A DNA stretch of 64,000 nt, taken from contig NZ_BMTW01000020.1 in NCBI RefSeq assembly GCF_014649875.1, positions 59,077-123,076 of the forward strand, read 5' to 3'. Shown here in pieces: positions 1-8,629 of this stretch (position 1 is its first letter; each line of letters starts with the position of its first letter). Source of the stretch: Streptomyces rubiginosohelvolus. GTDB taxonomy: Bacteria; Actinomycetota; Actinomycetes; Streptomycetales; Streptomycetaceae. A program made the translations under genes and the position numbers. A model generated the notes under the pieces. It was given only the letters and a program-made list of their open reading frames with translations, did no database searches and had not been told where the DNA came from.

Positions 1-510
1 GCCGGTTCCGAAGGCGGTGAGCAGGTAGTCCCGCCCGGCCGAGAGTCCGTCCGCCGTCAGGGTGGCCACGACGTCCGGGACGGCGACCCAGACCGCGGTC
101 CCCGTTCCGGACCCACCGCTCGGCACCACGCGGCACTCCCAGCTCTCGATCACGGCGATGTGCTGACCGCCGTTCAGTATCCCGACACGCCAGGCGGGTT
201 CCCCCTCGACGAGCAGTCCTGTGCGCCAGGAGCCACTCCATCCGAGGTAGGGCCGGACCGTGCGGGCGTACTGCGCCCTGGCCAGTACGGCACCGGTCGC
301 CACGGCCAGCAGACTTCCGAGCGCCTCCATGTCCAGCAGTTGCAGCCGCCAGGGCCAGTCGCCCCGGACACCGGGCGAGACATTGGCCCGGACGGCCTCC
401 CACAGCAGGACCAGCGTCAGGATCGCGAGCAGAACCAGGGGAGCGGTGAAGAGCAACGGGCTGCGGCGCACCCTGCGCTGGCTGTCCGGGAGCGGCGTGC
501 CGTCAGCCAC
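1..510 (-). CDS. Membrane protein of unknown function (partial, 3' end outside window)
   Basis: The reading frame runs off the left edge, so only the first 170 residues are visible. After a short Arg-rich head (about residues 1-17) comes one clear hydrophobic helix at about residues 18-37. A second, weaker apolar stretch follows at about 60-75, and then a soluble part with many Trp, Gly and Val residues. I do not recognise the family. The GTG start at 510 is the first possible start after an in-frame stop at 568-570. It sits almost directly against a GGAGGG, which is closer than usual, so a downstream GTG is possible. The gene is divergent from the SLATT gene (287 bp apart), which may be chance or may make it a third member of that locus. 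Confidence 0.6.
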   Translation of the reverse strand, partial: MADGTPLPDSQRRVRRSPLLFTAPLVLLAILTLVLLWEAVRANVSPGVRGDWPWRLQLLDMEALGSLLAVATGAVLARAQYARTVRPYLGWSGSWRTGLLVEGEPAWRVGILNGGQHIAVIESWECRVVPSGGSGTGTAVWVAVPDVVATLTADGLSAGRDYLLTAFGTG

Positions 511-797
511 CCCTCCGTCCGGATCCCGCTCGATGACCCCTCCCCCGCCCGGAAGCGAACGCGGCCGTCAAAGACGGCGACAACTCGCCTGTGGTTCACC
601 TCAGTTGGGCAACCTTGCCATAGTGCCACCGCGCGCGGAAGAACACCTGGACACAGTGGCCGAACCCAGCCGTACGGGCCCTCCGGGCAGCCGGGACGCT
701 CTTGCCCGGCCCCGGCCTCCCACCTACTCTCGTGGCCCCGGGCGGGTCAGGCGTGACGGCCGGCCGGGTCATACGACAACTGCAGACGGAGGCGACC

Positions 798-1724
798 GTG
801 ACGGCGCTGCCCGAGCCGCTGAGATCCATGGTCTTCAGGAACGATGACCTGCCTGAGCTGTTCCATCACACGGACAGGGTCGCCGTGGCCCGCCAGCGCG
901 AGGCCGTGAACACCACCCGGGTGCAGCTGGCGCTGCTCGTGGCCGGCACGGTGCCCGCGGCGCTGCCCTGGCACGCCGACGACGGGCCCGCGGCCCGGGC
1001 GCTGTACGGCGCGGCGGTGCTGGCCTATCTGGGCGTGCTCTTCACGACCTTCCTCGCCTCCCAGCGCAAAGCAAAGTCGCATTGGCAACTCAACCGCTCC
1101 GCAGCGGAGTTCATCAAATCGAACTGCTGGCGCTACGCGGTGCACGGCGCCCCGTTCGACAGTGCGTCCGAGCATCCGGAGGCGCTGTTCGCGAATCGTC
1201 TGGAGGACGGTCTCCAGGAGCTGAGGAAGGTGGGCTGGGCCGACCCGCGCGAGGAGCTGCCGGATTCCGGCGGGCTCATCACGGAGTCCATGCGCGCGTT
1301 GCGGAACAAGGCGTACACGGTCCGCAAGGAGACGTACGTACGGGATCGGCTCATCGAACAGCGCCGTTGGTACCGCCGGCGTCAGCAGGCCTCCCGGCGC
1401 GGGGCGCTCATGTGGTCGGGCGCCATTGTCGCGCTGACGCTCCCGGCGCTGGCACTGAGCGTGCTGCAGACCTTCGGGGTGGGCCGGTCGTTCGGGCTGA
1501 CGGGGGCGCTGTCCGCGGCGGCGGCGGCCTGTCTCGCCTGGAACGAGATGCGCCGGCACCATCCGCTGATCTCGGCGCACTCACTGGTGGAGCAGGACCT
1601 GGAGTCGATGCAGGCCGCCATGGAGACCACCCTCACCGAACGGCACTGGCCGGCGGCGGTGTTCGAGACCGAGCGGATCGTGTCGCCCGAGCACACCGAC
1701 TGGCTGGTCAGACACCGCGTGTGA
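798..1724 (+). CDS. Tandem SLATT-domain (DUF4231-like) membrane protein, predicted 2TM effector
   Basis: This 308-residue protein has two halves, each with a pair of transmembrane helices: about residues 42-58 and 68-87, then 202-223 and 232-248. After the first pair comes the SLATT/DUF4231 signature (W96, N99-R100, E104, K107, W111-R112-Y113). Before the second pair is a basic helix with Y180 and W191-Y192, also typical of the family. SLATT proteins are predicted pore-forming or membrane-disrupting effectors, usually paired with SLOG or nucleotidyltransferase sensors in bacterial conflict systems. The function of this one is inferred, not shown. GTG at 798 was chosen because GGAGG lies five bases upstream; an in-frame ATG at 702 has no such site. 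The SLOG gene converges on it with a 24-bp gap. Confidence 0.8.
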   Translation: MTALPEPLRSMVFRNDDLPELFHHTDRVAVARQREAVNTTRVQLALLVAGTVPAALPWHADDGPAARALYGAAVLAYLGVLFTTFLASQRKAKSHWQLNRSAAEFIKSNCWRYAVHGAPFDSASEHPEALFANRLEDGLQELRKVGWADPREELPDSGGLITESMRALRNKAYTVRKETYVRDRLIEQRRWYRRRQQASRRGALMWSGAIVALTLPALALSVLQTFGVGRSFGLTGALSAAAAACLAWNEMRRHHPLISAHSLVEQDLESMQAAMETTLTERHWPAAVFETERIVSPEHTDWLVRHRV

Positions 1725-1748
1725 CCCGCTCCCCCGCCCCGGATCGGG

Positions 1749-2228
1749 TCAGCCGCGCAGCACCCCGTCGCGCCAGATCACGGTGACCGGGCGGCCGAGC
1801 GTGCGGGCGTACGTGACGATGTCGCCCGTACCGCCGAGGCCCCGGGCGGGTAGGCCGTCCCAGACCGCGAGCAACCGGTCGCAGTGGTCGGCGATGTAGG
1901 CGCCCGCCGCGTAGTACGCCTCGTCGGTGGAGTGCGGGAAGTCGAGCCGGACCTCCCGTGCCGCGCGCGCCTTGAGCGTCCGGTAGCGGGCGAGGTCGGC
2001 GGCGTTGTCGAAGCAGGCCTCGTAGTCGCCGCTGGGGATCACGGCGGTCAGTTCGGCGCCGCAGGTGAGGGCGAGGTCGGCGAAGAGCTGGTCGGCGCCG
2101 ACCGCGAGACTGGAGAGGGCCTGGCTGGGGCGGTCGAGTCCGCAGAGGGCGGCCCGCATTCCGGCGAGCACGTGGGCCTCCGCCTCGGCGGGGATGGAGC
2201 GGTGACCGGTCACTCCGATGCGATACAC
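1749..2228 (-). CDS. SLOG-fold (SMF/DprA-LOG superfamily) nucleotide-sensing protein
   Basis: The 159-residue protein has the Rossmann-like SLOG pattern. It opens with a strand followed by GVTGHR (residues 5-10). Then come a conserved Gly-Ala-Asp (44-46), a strand and proline turn with Tyr at about 63-70, a WDG motif (123-125), and a glycine-rich GGTGD loop (132-136) that would hold a nucleotide or nucleotide-derived ligand. In conflict systems SLOG domains are predicted to sense or process such ligands and to trigger partners such as SLATT. Here the partner gene is adjacent but on the opposite strand. GTG at 2228 starts right at the domain and has AGGGGG upstream. An ATG at 2318 would add 30 residues but has no spaced ribosome site. 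Confidence 0.75.
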   Translation of the reverse strand: MYRIGVTGHRSIPAEAEAHVLAGMRAALCGLDRPSQALSSLAVGADQLFADLALTCGAELTAVIPSGDYEACFDNAADLARYRTLKARAAREVRLDFPHSTDEAYYAAGAYIADHCDRLLAVWDGLPARGLGGTGDIVTYARTLGRPVTVIWRDGVLRG

Positions 2229-2345
2229 GGACCTGCTACCCCCTGATGCCAGCGGAGCGCACCCCGGGAGCGCCCCCGCCCCCTGCCGCCCCGTCACGAC
2301 GATCCGTCGTGGCGACATCCTCTCAAGAGCCCCCGGCGAGCGGGA

Positions 2346-2373
2346 GCCCCCGTCCGGAATTCCGGACGGGGGC
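2346..2373. terminator. Perfect 28-bp inverted repeat, likely terminator of the streptogrisin gene
   Basis: A 28-bp perfect palindrome centred on GGAATTCC with C5/G5 outer ends. It lies 42 bp beyond the streptogrisin stop on that gene's downstream side, before the SLOG gene. Confidence 0.65.
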
Positions 2374-2414
2374 ACGTATGTACGGACAGCTCCGTACCTG
2401 ATCGGCGGGGCCGG

Positions 2415-3314
2415 TCAGTACACGCTGACGCCGTACGCGTTCAGGGCTTCCACGACCGGCTGGAAGAAGGTCGTGCCGCCGGAGGAGCAGTTGCCGCTGC
2501 CGCCGGAGGTGAGACCGATCGCCCGGGTGCCGGAGTAGAGCGGGCCGCCGGAGTCGCCGGGCTCGGCGCACACGTTGGTGCGGATCATGCCGTAGACGAC
2601 GTCGCCGCCCCCGTAGTTGACGGTGGCGTTGAGTCCGGTGACCGAACCGCTGCGGGTGCCGGTGGTGGAGCCGCGGCGGGTGACGGCCATGCCGACGGTG
2701 GCGTTGGCGGCGCTGGTGATGTCCTGGCCGCCGACCGTGCCGTCCTTCGGGATCGTGGTGTTGGTGTAGCGCACGATGCCGTAGTCGTTGTTCGGGAAGC
2801 TGGACCCGGAGGTCGTCCCGAGCACGGTGGTGCGGGCGGAGTTGGCGTACCAGGTGGTCGCACCGTCGGTGCAGTGACCGGCGGTGAGGAAGTAATAGGT
2901 GCTGCCGCTGCGGACGTTGAAGCCCAGCGAGCAGCGGCCGGTGCTGGAGTAGATCGCGTCGCCGCCGGAGATCAGCTTGGTGAACTTGCCGGGGGTGCGT
3001 TCGATGCGCAGCGCGTCGGCGTGGGCGCCCGCCGACTTCTTGATGGTGTTGATCTCCGCCTGTGTGACCGTGCTGTCCACGGTGACGACGAGGCGTTTGG
3101 TCTGCGGGTCGATGTTCCAGGCGGTGCCCGCGATGTCGGCGCCGAGCACGGCGTCGCTCGCCGCGGTCAGCTGGTTGGCGCTGAACGTCCGGGGGGTTTC
3201 GGCGTTCGCGGTGGGGATGGCCATCGCCGCGACGGCGGCGAGCCCCGCGAGGACGGCCGTGGTACGGACGCGTCTCGCCGCGTTGGAGCGGTTGTTGGTG
3301 CGCTTGATCCTCAC
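2415..3314 (-). CDS. sprB: Streptogrisin B precursor, secreted serine protease (S1E)
   Basis: This 299-residue precursor has the length of the known SGPB precursor. A Sec signal peptide (Arg-rich head, hydrophobic core about residues 19-33, Ala-x-Ala near 36-38) is followed by the alpha-lytic-type propeptide. The mature chain begins at Ile115 (ISGGD), after Leu114. The catalytic triad is visible as His147 in TAGHC, Asp177 in NNDYG and Ser255 in GDSGG. The mature sequence matches SGPB of S. griseus pronase from memory with few changes (for example Tyr in place of the second Trp after TTW). It acts outside the cell as a chymotrypsin-like protease. GTG at 3314 has GGAGG eight bases upstream. The gene stands alone, with its own terminator. 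Confidence 0.93.
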   Translation of the reverse strand: MRIKRTNNRSNAARRVRTTAVLAGLAAVAAMAIPTANAETPRTFSANQLTAASDAVLGADIAGTAWNIDPQTKRLVVTVDSTVTQAEINTIKKSAGAHADALRIERTPGKFTKLISGGDAIYSSTGRCSLGFNVRSGSTYYFLTAGHCTDGATTWYANSARTTVLGTTSGSSFPNNDYGIVRYTNTTIPKDGTVGGQDITSAANATVGMAVTRRGSTTGTRSGSVTGLNATVNYGGGDVVYGMIRTNVCAEPGDSGGPLYSGTRAIGLTSGGSGNCSSGGTTFFQPVVEALNAYGVSVY

Positions 3315-3544
3315 GTCGGGTTCCTCCGAGGGGAATCGGGGGCCCTCCTGTGGGGTGGCGGGCCCGTGAGGCGCAGTCGGGGGCCTGTCCGGATTCCGGA
3401 GTTGCCGTGCCCCTGACAATCGCTGACCGGAGTATCGAGGGGTCCGGACGGGAGGCGCAAGAATGCCTTTCGGCCACGCGGGTCCCACATGTCTCCGGCC
3501 CCGGGAGCCGTGGGGCTGCCGGGGCCGGAGTGACCGCTCGCGGG

Positions 3545-4366
3545 TCAGGCGTCGATGCGGTTCCGCTCCCCCGCCGCGACCGCCACGGTGAGCGTGTTGC
3601 CCGGGGGCGGGAAGGGGCAGATGAAGTGATCGGCGAACGCGCACGGCGGCAGCAGCGCGCGGTTGAAGTCGACGCTCACCCTGCCGTCGGCGGCGGGCGG
3701 GCCGGGCCGCAGGAAACGGAAGCGGTAGCTGCTGTTCCCGCTGGTCCCGTCGGCGAAGACGGCCCACAGCGAGCCGTCGGGCTCGACCGCGACCTGGAGC
3801 GTGTGCTCCTGTCCTTCCACCGTGAAGGCGATCTCCCCGCCGAGCCCGAGGCCGCGCTCGACCCCGTCCGCGTTGGCCACCCGTACGGTCCGGTCGGTGT
3901 ACGGGCGGAAGGTCCCGGACAGCGTCCAGCGGGGGTCGTACGGGGTGGCCTCGATGGTCGAGAAGGCGTGCCGGGCCGGTGATCCCGGGTCGAAGTCCCG
4001 TACCGCCCACAGCCCTTCACGACGGAGGAGCACCAGTCGCCGCTCCCCCTGCGCGACCCGGGAGTCGTCGATGGGTCCGCGGTCCGCGCCGAGCCGGACC
4101 TCGCCGGTCAGGGGCTTGCCGTCGACGACGATGCCGTCCTCGGGGGCTGCCGTGAGGACCACCTCGTCGCCGTCCTCGCGCCAATGACCGGGGACGGCCG
4201 GAATTCGCCCTTCCGGGTAGTCGGAGAGCCAGTGGGTTCCGGTCAGGGACAGCGGGCCGCACGGGGCGGCGACGGCGACGACGCGCCCCTCGTGCCACCG
4301 CTGCCAGTCCCGCGCGGCGTCCGGCCCGCCGCCGCCCTGTTCCTGCTGCTGTGCGTCCGTGCTCAT
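3545..4366 (-). CDS. DUF1684 family protein
   Basis: The 273-residue soluble protein carries the DUF1684 hallmarks. The C-terminal part reads FNRALLPPCAF, then a Cys-Pro-Phe-Pro-Pro-x-x-Asn segment, then a terminal AGE motif. The biochemical role of the family is unknown. It is the last gene of the minus-strand sulfur-type cluster: its ATG lies four bases after the stop of the NtaA-like monooxygenase, with AAAGG overlapping that stop, so the two are probably translated together. A part in handling the monooxygenase substrate is possible but is only inferred from position. Confidence 0.8.
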   Translation of the reverse strand: MSTDAQQQEQGGGGPDAARDWQRWHEGRVVAVAAPCGPLSLTGTHWLSDYPEGRIPAVPGHWREDGDEVVLTAAPEDGIVVDGKPLTGEVRLGADRGPIDDSRVAQGERRLVLLRREGLWAVRDFDPGSPARHAFSTIEATPYDPRWTLSGTFRPYTDRTVRVANADGVERGLGLGGEIAFTVEGQEHTLQVAVEPDGSLWAVFADGTSGNSSYRFRFLRPGPPAADGRVSVDFNRALLPPCAFADHFICPFPPPGNTLTVAVAAGERNRIDA

Positions 4367-4370
4367 GCGG

Positions 4371-5663
4371 TCAACCTTTCCACACCGGCTCCGGGAGGCC
4401 GAGGTGCGACCGCAGCGTGGAGCCGGTGTACTCGGAGCGGAACGCCCCGCTCTCCTGGAGGAGCGGGACGACCCGGTCGACGACGTCGTCCAGGCCGCCG
4501 GGGGTGAGATGGGGGACGAGGATGAAGCCGTCGGCGGCCCGCTGGTCGACGAAGGCCGTCAGCTCCGCCGCGACGGTGCCGGGCGAGCCGATGAACGACT
4601 GCCGGGTGGTCGTCTCGATGACGGTCCCGCGCAGGGAGAGCCCCTTGGCCTCGGCGAGCGCGCGCCAGCGGGCGACGACCGCGAAGGGATCGCCGTGCCG
4701 GACCCGGCCCTGGGTGATCTCGGAGTCGGGGACCGGGTCGATGTCGGGGAGCGGCCCGTCGGGGTCGTACGCGGAGAGGTCGGTGCCCCAGATCTGCTCG
4801 GCGGCGAGGATCGCGTTCTGCGGCGAGACCTGCTGACGGCGGATCTCGGCGGCCTTCTCCTGGGCCTCGGCATCGTTGTCGCCGACGACCACGGTGACCC
4901 CGGGCATGATCTTGAGGCTGTCGGCCTCCCTGCCGTACGCCGCGAGCCGGCCCTTGACGTCGGCGTAGAAGTCGCGGCCCGCCTCCAGGGTGCCGTGCCG
5001 GGTGAAGATGATGTCGGCGGCCGAGGCGGCGAACTCCCGGCCCTCGGAGGAGTCCCCGGCCTGTATGACGACGGGGTGGCCCTGCGGCGAACGCGGGACG
5101 GTGAACTCCCCGGAGACCGTGAACTGCGGCCCCTCGTGGGCGAACGGCCGCGAGACGCCGTCGGGCGTCCAGGAGTCCCACAGTTCCCGGGTGGTGGCGA
5201 CGAACTCGGCCGCCCGGGTGTACCGGTCGGCCCGGTCCAGATAGCCGCCCCGGCGGAAGTTCTCCCCGGTGAAGGCGTCGGAGGAGGTCACCACGTTCCA
5301 GGCGGCGCGGCCCCCGCTGAGGTGGTCGAGGGTGGCGATCCGGCGGGCCAGCTCGTAGGGCTCGTTGAAGGTGGCGTTCACGGTGGCGGCGAGGCCGAGC
5401 CGTTCGGTGACGGCGGCCAGCGCGTTCAGCACGGTCAGCGACTCGGGCCGGCCGACCACGTCGAGGTCGTGGATGCGGCCGTTGTGCTCGCGCAGCCGCA
5501 GCCCCTCGGCGAGGAAGAAGAAGTCGAACTTCCCCCGCTCCGCCGTCCTCGCCAGCTGCTCGAAGGAGGAGAAGTCGATCTGGCTGCGGGAGCGTGGATC
5601 GGCCCACACCGTGGTGTTGTTGACGCCCGGGAAGTGGGCGGCGAGATGCATCGGACGGGGCAC
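4371..5663 (-). CDS. NtaA/SnaA/DszA-type LLM class flavin-dependent monooxygenase
   Basis: The 430-residue protein reads as the NtaA/SnaA/DszA (SoxA) branch of the bacterial luciferase-like family. It has an N-terminal barrel start with FPGVNNTTVW, the DFFFLAEG strand, the ATVNATFNEPYELARR segment, and the SGGRAAWNVVTS flavin/phosphate region typical of this branch. Such enzymes use FMNH2 from a separate reductase and O2 to cleave C-N or C-S bonds, for example in nitrilotriacetate, dibenzothiophene sulfone or S-alkylcysteine breakdown. The substrate here is unknown; the neighbouring amino-acid-type ABC genes and Cys leader favour an organosulfur compound. GTG at 5663 has AAGGAGG seven bases upstream and lies two bases after the stop of the preceding monooxygenase. 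Confidence 0.85.
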   Translation of the reverse strand: MPRPMHLAAHFPGVNNTTVWADPRSRSQIDFSSFEQLARTAERGKFDFFFLAEGLRLREHNGRIHDLDVVGRPESLTVLNALAAVTERLGLAATVNATFNEPYELARRIATLDHLSGGRAAWNVVTSSDAFTGENFRRGGYLDRADRYTRAAEFVATTRELWDSWTPDGVSRPFAHEGPQFTVSGEFTVPRSPQGHPVVIQAGDSSEGREFAASAADIIFTRHGTLEAGRDFYADVKGRLAAYGREADSLKIMPGVTVVVGDNDAEAQEKAAEIRRQQVSPQNAILAAEQIWGTDLSAYDPDGPLPDIDPVPDSEITQGRVRHGDPFAVVARWRALAEAKGLSLRGTVIETTTRQSFIGSPGTVAAELTAFVDQRAADGFILVPHLTPGGLDDVVDRVVPLLQESGAFRSEYTGSTLRSHLGLPEPVWKG

Positions 5664-5665
5664 GG

Positions 5666-6742
5666 TCAGGCCTCCTTCGCGGCGGTCCTGGCGGCGGCGT
5701 GGCGGCTCGCGGGGCGCACGAGCCCCAGGTGTTCGCGCAGGGTGCCGCCGGGGTGGAAGGTACGGAAGAGGCTGCGGTGCTGGAGGAGGGCCACGGTGCC
5801 GTTGACGATCCTTTCGAGGTCGCGTTCGGGGGTGATGGGCGTGAGGTGGAAGCCGTCGGCCGCGCCCGCCCGGTGCCACTGGGCGATGAGGTCGGCGAGG
5901 TCGACCGGGCCGCCCCGGAAGTAGGTGCCGCGCCCGGCGAGCTGCGGTCCGCTCTCCAGACCGGGTTCCGGCGCGGTCTCCACGTCCCCGAGGTCGACGG
6001 TGAGCGCGACCAGGACGCGCAGGGACCCGGGGTCGCGTCCGTGGGCGGCGGCCTTGCGGAGCACCTCGTCGCGGACGGCGGCGGCCTGTTCGGGGGTGGT
6101 GGCCCGGATGTGGACGACATCGGCGTGCCGGGCGGCCGCCTCGCGGGCCGGGGCGGTGGTGGCGTCGATGACGGTGACCGGGCGGCCCTGCGGCGGACGC
6201 GGGACGATCGCCGGGCCCTTCACCGTGAAGGTGGAGCCTTCGAAGTCGACGTAGTGCAGCTTGTCCCGGTCGATGAAGCGGCCGGTGGCGGCGTCCCGGA
6301 TCTCTGCGTCGTCCTCCCAGCTGTCCCAGAGCCGCCCGGAGACGTCGGCGACCTCCCCGGCCTCCCGCCACAGCGCGGCGGGCGGCGCGGCCGGGCGGCG
6401 GCCGAAGAGCCGGGCCTCCGCCTCGGTGGTGGAGACGTCGGCCTGCCAGCCCGCGCGGCCCCGGCTCACCCAGTCCAGGGTGGCGACGGCCGAGGAGACG
6501 TGGAAGGGCTCGGTGTGGGTGGTGGTGACGGTCGGGACGAGGCCGATGCGGTCGGTGGCGGGCGCGACGCGGGCGAGGACGGCGAGCGCGTCGAGCCCGG
6601 GGCGGGCGAAGGAGTCGCCGAGGGTGACGTAGTCGAGCGCGCCGTCCTCGGCGAGCCGCGCAAGGCGGAGGTAGTGCCCGGCGTCGTAGTGCGGCGGGCC
6701 GCCGATCTCGGCGGCCAGATGGAGGGATGTACGGGCGGACAT
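5666..6742 (-). CDS. LLM class flavin-dependent oxidoreductase
   Basis: A 358-residue luciferase-like protein, shorter than its downstream neighbour and from another branch. It shows the N-terminal LHLAAEIGG strand, ALDYVTLGD, the TDRIGLVPTVTTTHTEPFH barrel segment and SRGRAGWQADVS, all typical of FMN-dependent LLM monooxygenases. A flavin reductase is not obvious nearby, although the FAD/NAD(P) protein at 9625-11466 could serve redox functions. The ATG at 6742 has GAGAGG eight bases upstream. Having two different LLM enzymes next to an importer suggests two successive oxidations of an imported compound. The actual substrate cannot be read from sequence. Confidence 0.83.
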   Translation of the reverse strand: MSARTSLHLAAEIGGPPHYDAGHYLRLARLAEDGALDYVTLGDSFARPGLDALAVLARVAPATDRIGLVPTVTTTHTEPFHVSSAVATLDWVSRGRAGWQADVSTTEAEARLFGRRPAAPPAALWREAGEVADVSGRLWDSWEDDAEIRDAATGRFIDRDKLHYVDFEGSTFTVKGPAIVPRPPQGRPVTVIDATTAPAREAAARHADVVHIRATTPEQAAAVRDEVLRKAAAHGRDPGSLRVLVALTVDLGDVETAPEPGLESGPQLAGRGTYFRGGPVDLADLIAQWHRAGAADGFHLTPITPERDLERIVNGTVALLQHRSLFRTFHPGGTLREHLGLVRPASRHAAARTAAKEA

Positions 6743-6845
6743 ATCGGGGACCTCTCGGGTCTGCGGTCGGTCGGGGGCCTCGCGGGGGCCGTCGTGGCCG
6801 GGCCGGACGGAGCCCGGCCACGACGAGCCCTGCACGGCCCGGGAG

Positions 6846-7820
6846 TCAGCTCTTGGTCTTGGGGAGGCCGGGCGGGTTGATCTCCGACTTCTCGACGGCC
6901 TCGCCGCTGAGTCCCCAGCGCTTGAGGACCTTGCCGTAGGAGCCGTCCTGCACGATGTGGTCGATCGCGGCGGCGTACGCCTTCACCAGACCGCTGTCCT
7001 TCTTGGTGGTGGCGGCGATCTTGCCCTGGAGGTCGCCCCCCGCGCCGGAGAGCTGGCCGATGATCTCGGACTGGCCGGCCGTGGCGACGTGGTAGGCGGC
7101 GGTGGGGCTCGGGCCGAGGTGGGCGTCGATACGGCCGGACTGGAGGGCCAGGTAGTAGTCGGTGTCCTTCTGGAAGTACTTGATGTCCACCGGCTTGCGC
7201 CCGGCCTTGACGTTCTCCTCGCTCCACTCGACGAGGATCTTCTCCTGGTTGGTGCCGGAGGAGACCGAGATCGTCTTCCCGGCGACGTCGGCGGGCTCCT
7301 TCACCGTCCAACCGGAGCCCTTCTTGGCCTCGAAGGCGATGTTGTCGAGCCGGTAGGTGGCGAAGTCGTACTTCTCCTTGCGCTCCTCGGTCACGGTGAC
7401 GTTGGAGAGGACGGCGTCGAACTTGGAGCTGTCCAGGCCGACGAAGAGGTTCTCCCAGGAGACCTCCTCGAACTGGGGCTTCAGGCCGAGGGTGTCGGCG
7501 ACGAGGGTGGCGATGTCGATCTCGGAGCCGATCCGGGTCTTGTCGTCGGTGGCGTAGAAGCCGAGCGGCGGCGAGGCGTCGGCGCTGGCCCCGATCCGGA
7601 GCGTGCCGCGCTTGCGGATCGCCTCGGGGACGAGATCGGCGGCGGCCGCCACCTTCTTGCCTCTGATCCGGTCCTGGTCGGGCCCGATGTTGACCCCGCC
7701 GTCCTTGTGGCCCTTCGGGGCCGCCAGGTCGGCCGCGGGGTCGGAGGTGCCGCAGGCGGCGAGCAGACCGGTGGCGGTGAGGGTGGCGAGAGCGAGGGTG
7801 ATGCTGCGGCGGACGGACAC
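6846..7820 (-). CDS. ABC transporter substrate-binding lipoprotein (amino-acid type, SBP_bac_3)
   Basis: The 324-residue protein starts with a lipoprotein signal (Arg4-Arg5, hydrophobic core, LLAAC lipobox, lipidated Cys23). It continues with the family 3 binding-protein fold: GTLRIGASADASPPLGF, IGSEIDIATLVADTLG, and a hinge with FDAVLSNVTVTEERKEKYDFA. These are features of polar amino acid or cystine binders. It should sit outside the membrane and deliver ligand to the permease encoded upstream at 8626-9543. The GTG at 7820 has AAGGAG seven bases upstream. The ATPase gene ends 35 bp before it, so the four genes form one transcript. Confidence 0.88.
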   Translation of the reverse strand: MSVRRSITLALATLTATGLLAACGTSDPAADLAAPKGHKDGGVNIGPDQDRIRGKKVAAAADLVPEAIRKRGTLRIGASADASPPLGFYATDDKTRIGSEIDIATLVADTLGLKPQFEEVSWENLFVGLDSSKFDAVLSNVTVTEERKEKYDFATYRLDNIAFEAKKGSGWTVKEPADVAGKTISVSSGTNQEKILVEWSEENVKAGRKPVDIKYFQKDTDYYLALQSGRIDAHLGPSPTAAYHVATAGQSEIIGQLSGAGGDLQGKIAATTKKDSGLVKAYAAAIDHIVQDGSYGKVLKRWGLSGEAVEKSEINPPGLPKTKS

Positions 7821-7855
7821 GTACGTGCTCCTTGCGTGGAAGAGAGGCGGGGTTT

Positions 7856-8629
7856 TCAGAGGACCTTGGAGAGGAACGCGCGGGTGCGCTCCTGGGTGGG
7901 GTGGTCGAGTACGTCGGCGGGTGGGCCCTGTTCGACGATGCGGCCCTCGTCCATGAACACGACGGTGTCGGCGACCTCGCGGGCGAAGCCGATCTCGTGG
8001 GTGACGACGATCATCGTGGTGCCGCCGTGGGCCAGGTCCTTCATGACGTCGAGGACCTCGCCGACGAGTTCGGGGTCGAGCGCGGAGGTCGGCTCGTCGA
8101 AGAGCAGGAGCCGGGGTTCCAGGGCCAGGGCGCGGGCGATGGCGACGCGCTGCTGCTGGCCGCCGGAGAGCTGGGCGGGGTAGGCCGTCGCCTTGTCGGA
8201 GAGGCCGACCCGTTCGAGCAGCTTCTCCGCCGCCGCCACGGCCGCCTTGCGGGGGCGGCCCAGCGCCGAGACCGGGGCCTCGGTGATGTTCTCCAGGACG
8301 GTGAGGTGCGGGAAGAGATTGAAGTTCTGGAAGACGAAGCCGATCTTGGTGCGCTGGCGCAGCACCTCGCGTTCGCGCAGCTCGTAGAGCTTGTTGCCGT
8401 CCCTGCGGTAGCCGACCAGGGTGCCGTCCACGCTGATCCAGCCCTGGTCGACCTTCTCCAGGTGGTTGATGGTGCGCAGGAGCGTGGACTTGCCGGAGCC
8501 GGAGGGGCCGAGGACGACGGTGACCTCGCCGGGGCGGACCGACAGGTCGATCCCTCTCAGCACCTCCAGGGAGCCGAACTTCTTGTGCACGGAGCGGATT
8601 TCGACCATGGCATCGCTGGGTGCGCTCAT
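7856..8629 (-). CDS. ABC transporter ATP-binding protein, polar amino acid type
   Basis: At 257 residues it is the usual length for this class (GlnQ/TcyN-like). Visible motifs are Walker A GPSGSGKST (41-49), Q-loop Gln101, signature LSGGQQQ (154-160), Walker B LLLFDEP (174-180) and switch His211. It is the only ATPase gene in the 4.4-13.8 kb cluster, yet there are two permeases and two binding proteins, so it may energise both. Its ATG at 8629 overlaps the stop of the permease gene by four bases (ATGA), indicating coupled translation. Confidence 0.92.
   Translation of the reverse strand: MSAPSDAMVEIRSVHKKFGSLEVLRGIDLSVRPGEVTVVLGPSGSGKSTLLRTINHLEKVDQGWISVDGTLVGYRRDGNKLYELREREVLRQRTKIGFVFQNFNLFPHLTVLENITEAPVSALGRPRKAAVAAAEKLLERVGLSDKATAYPAQLSGGQQQRVAIARALALEPRLLLFDEPTSALDPELVGEVLDVMKDLAHGGTTMIVVTHEIGFAREVADTVVFMDEGRIVEQGPPADVLDHPTQERTRAFLSKVL

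Noticed and set aside
2415..4010. 531-codon open frame joining the streptogrisin with an upstream frame
   Set aside because: The upstream part is an Arg/Pro-rich shadow of the DUF1684 gene; the signal peptide and GGAGG place the real start at 3314.
4363..6120. Long minus-strand frame (585 codons) overlapping the two LLM genes
   Set aside because: Arg/Pro/Gly-rich composition typical of a shifted frame in high-GC genes; the true frames carry recognisable LLM motifs.
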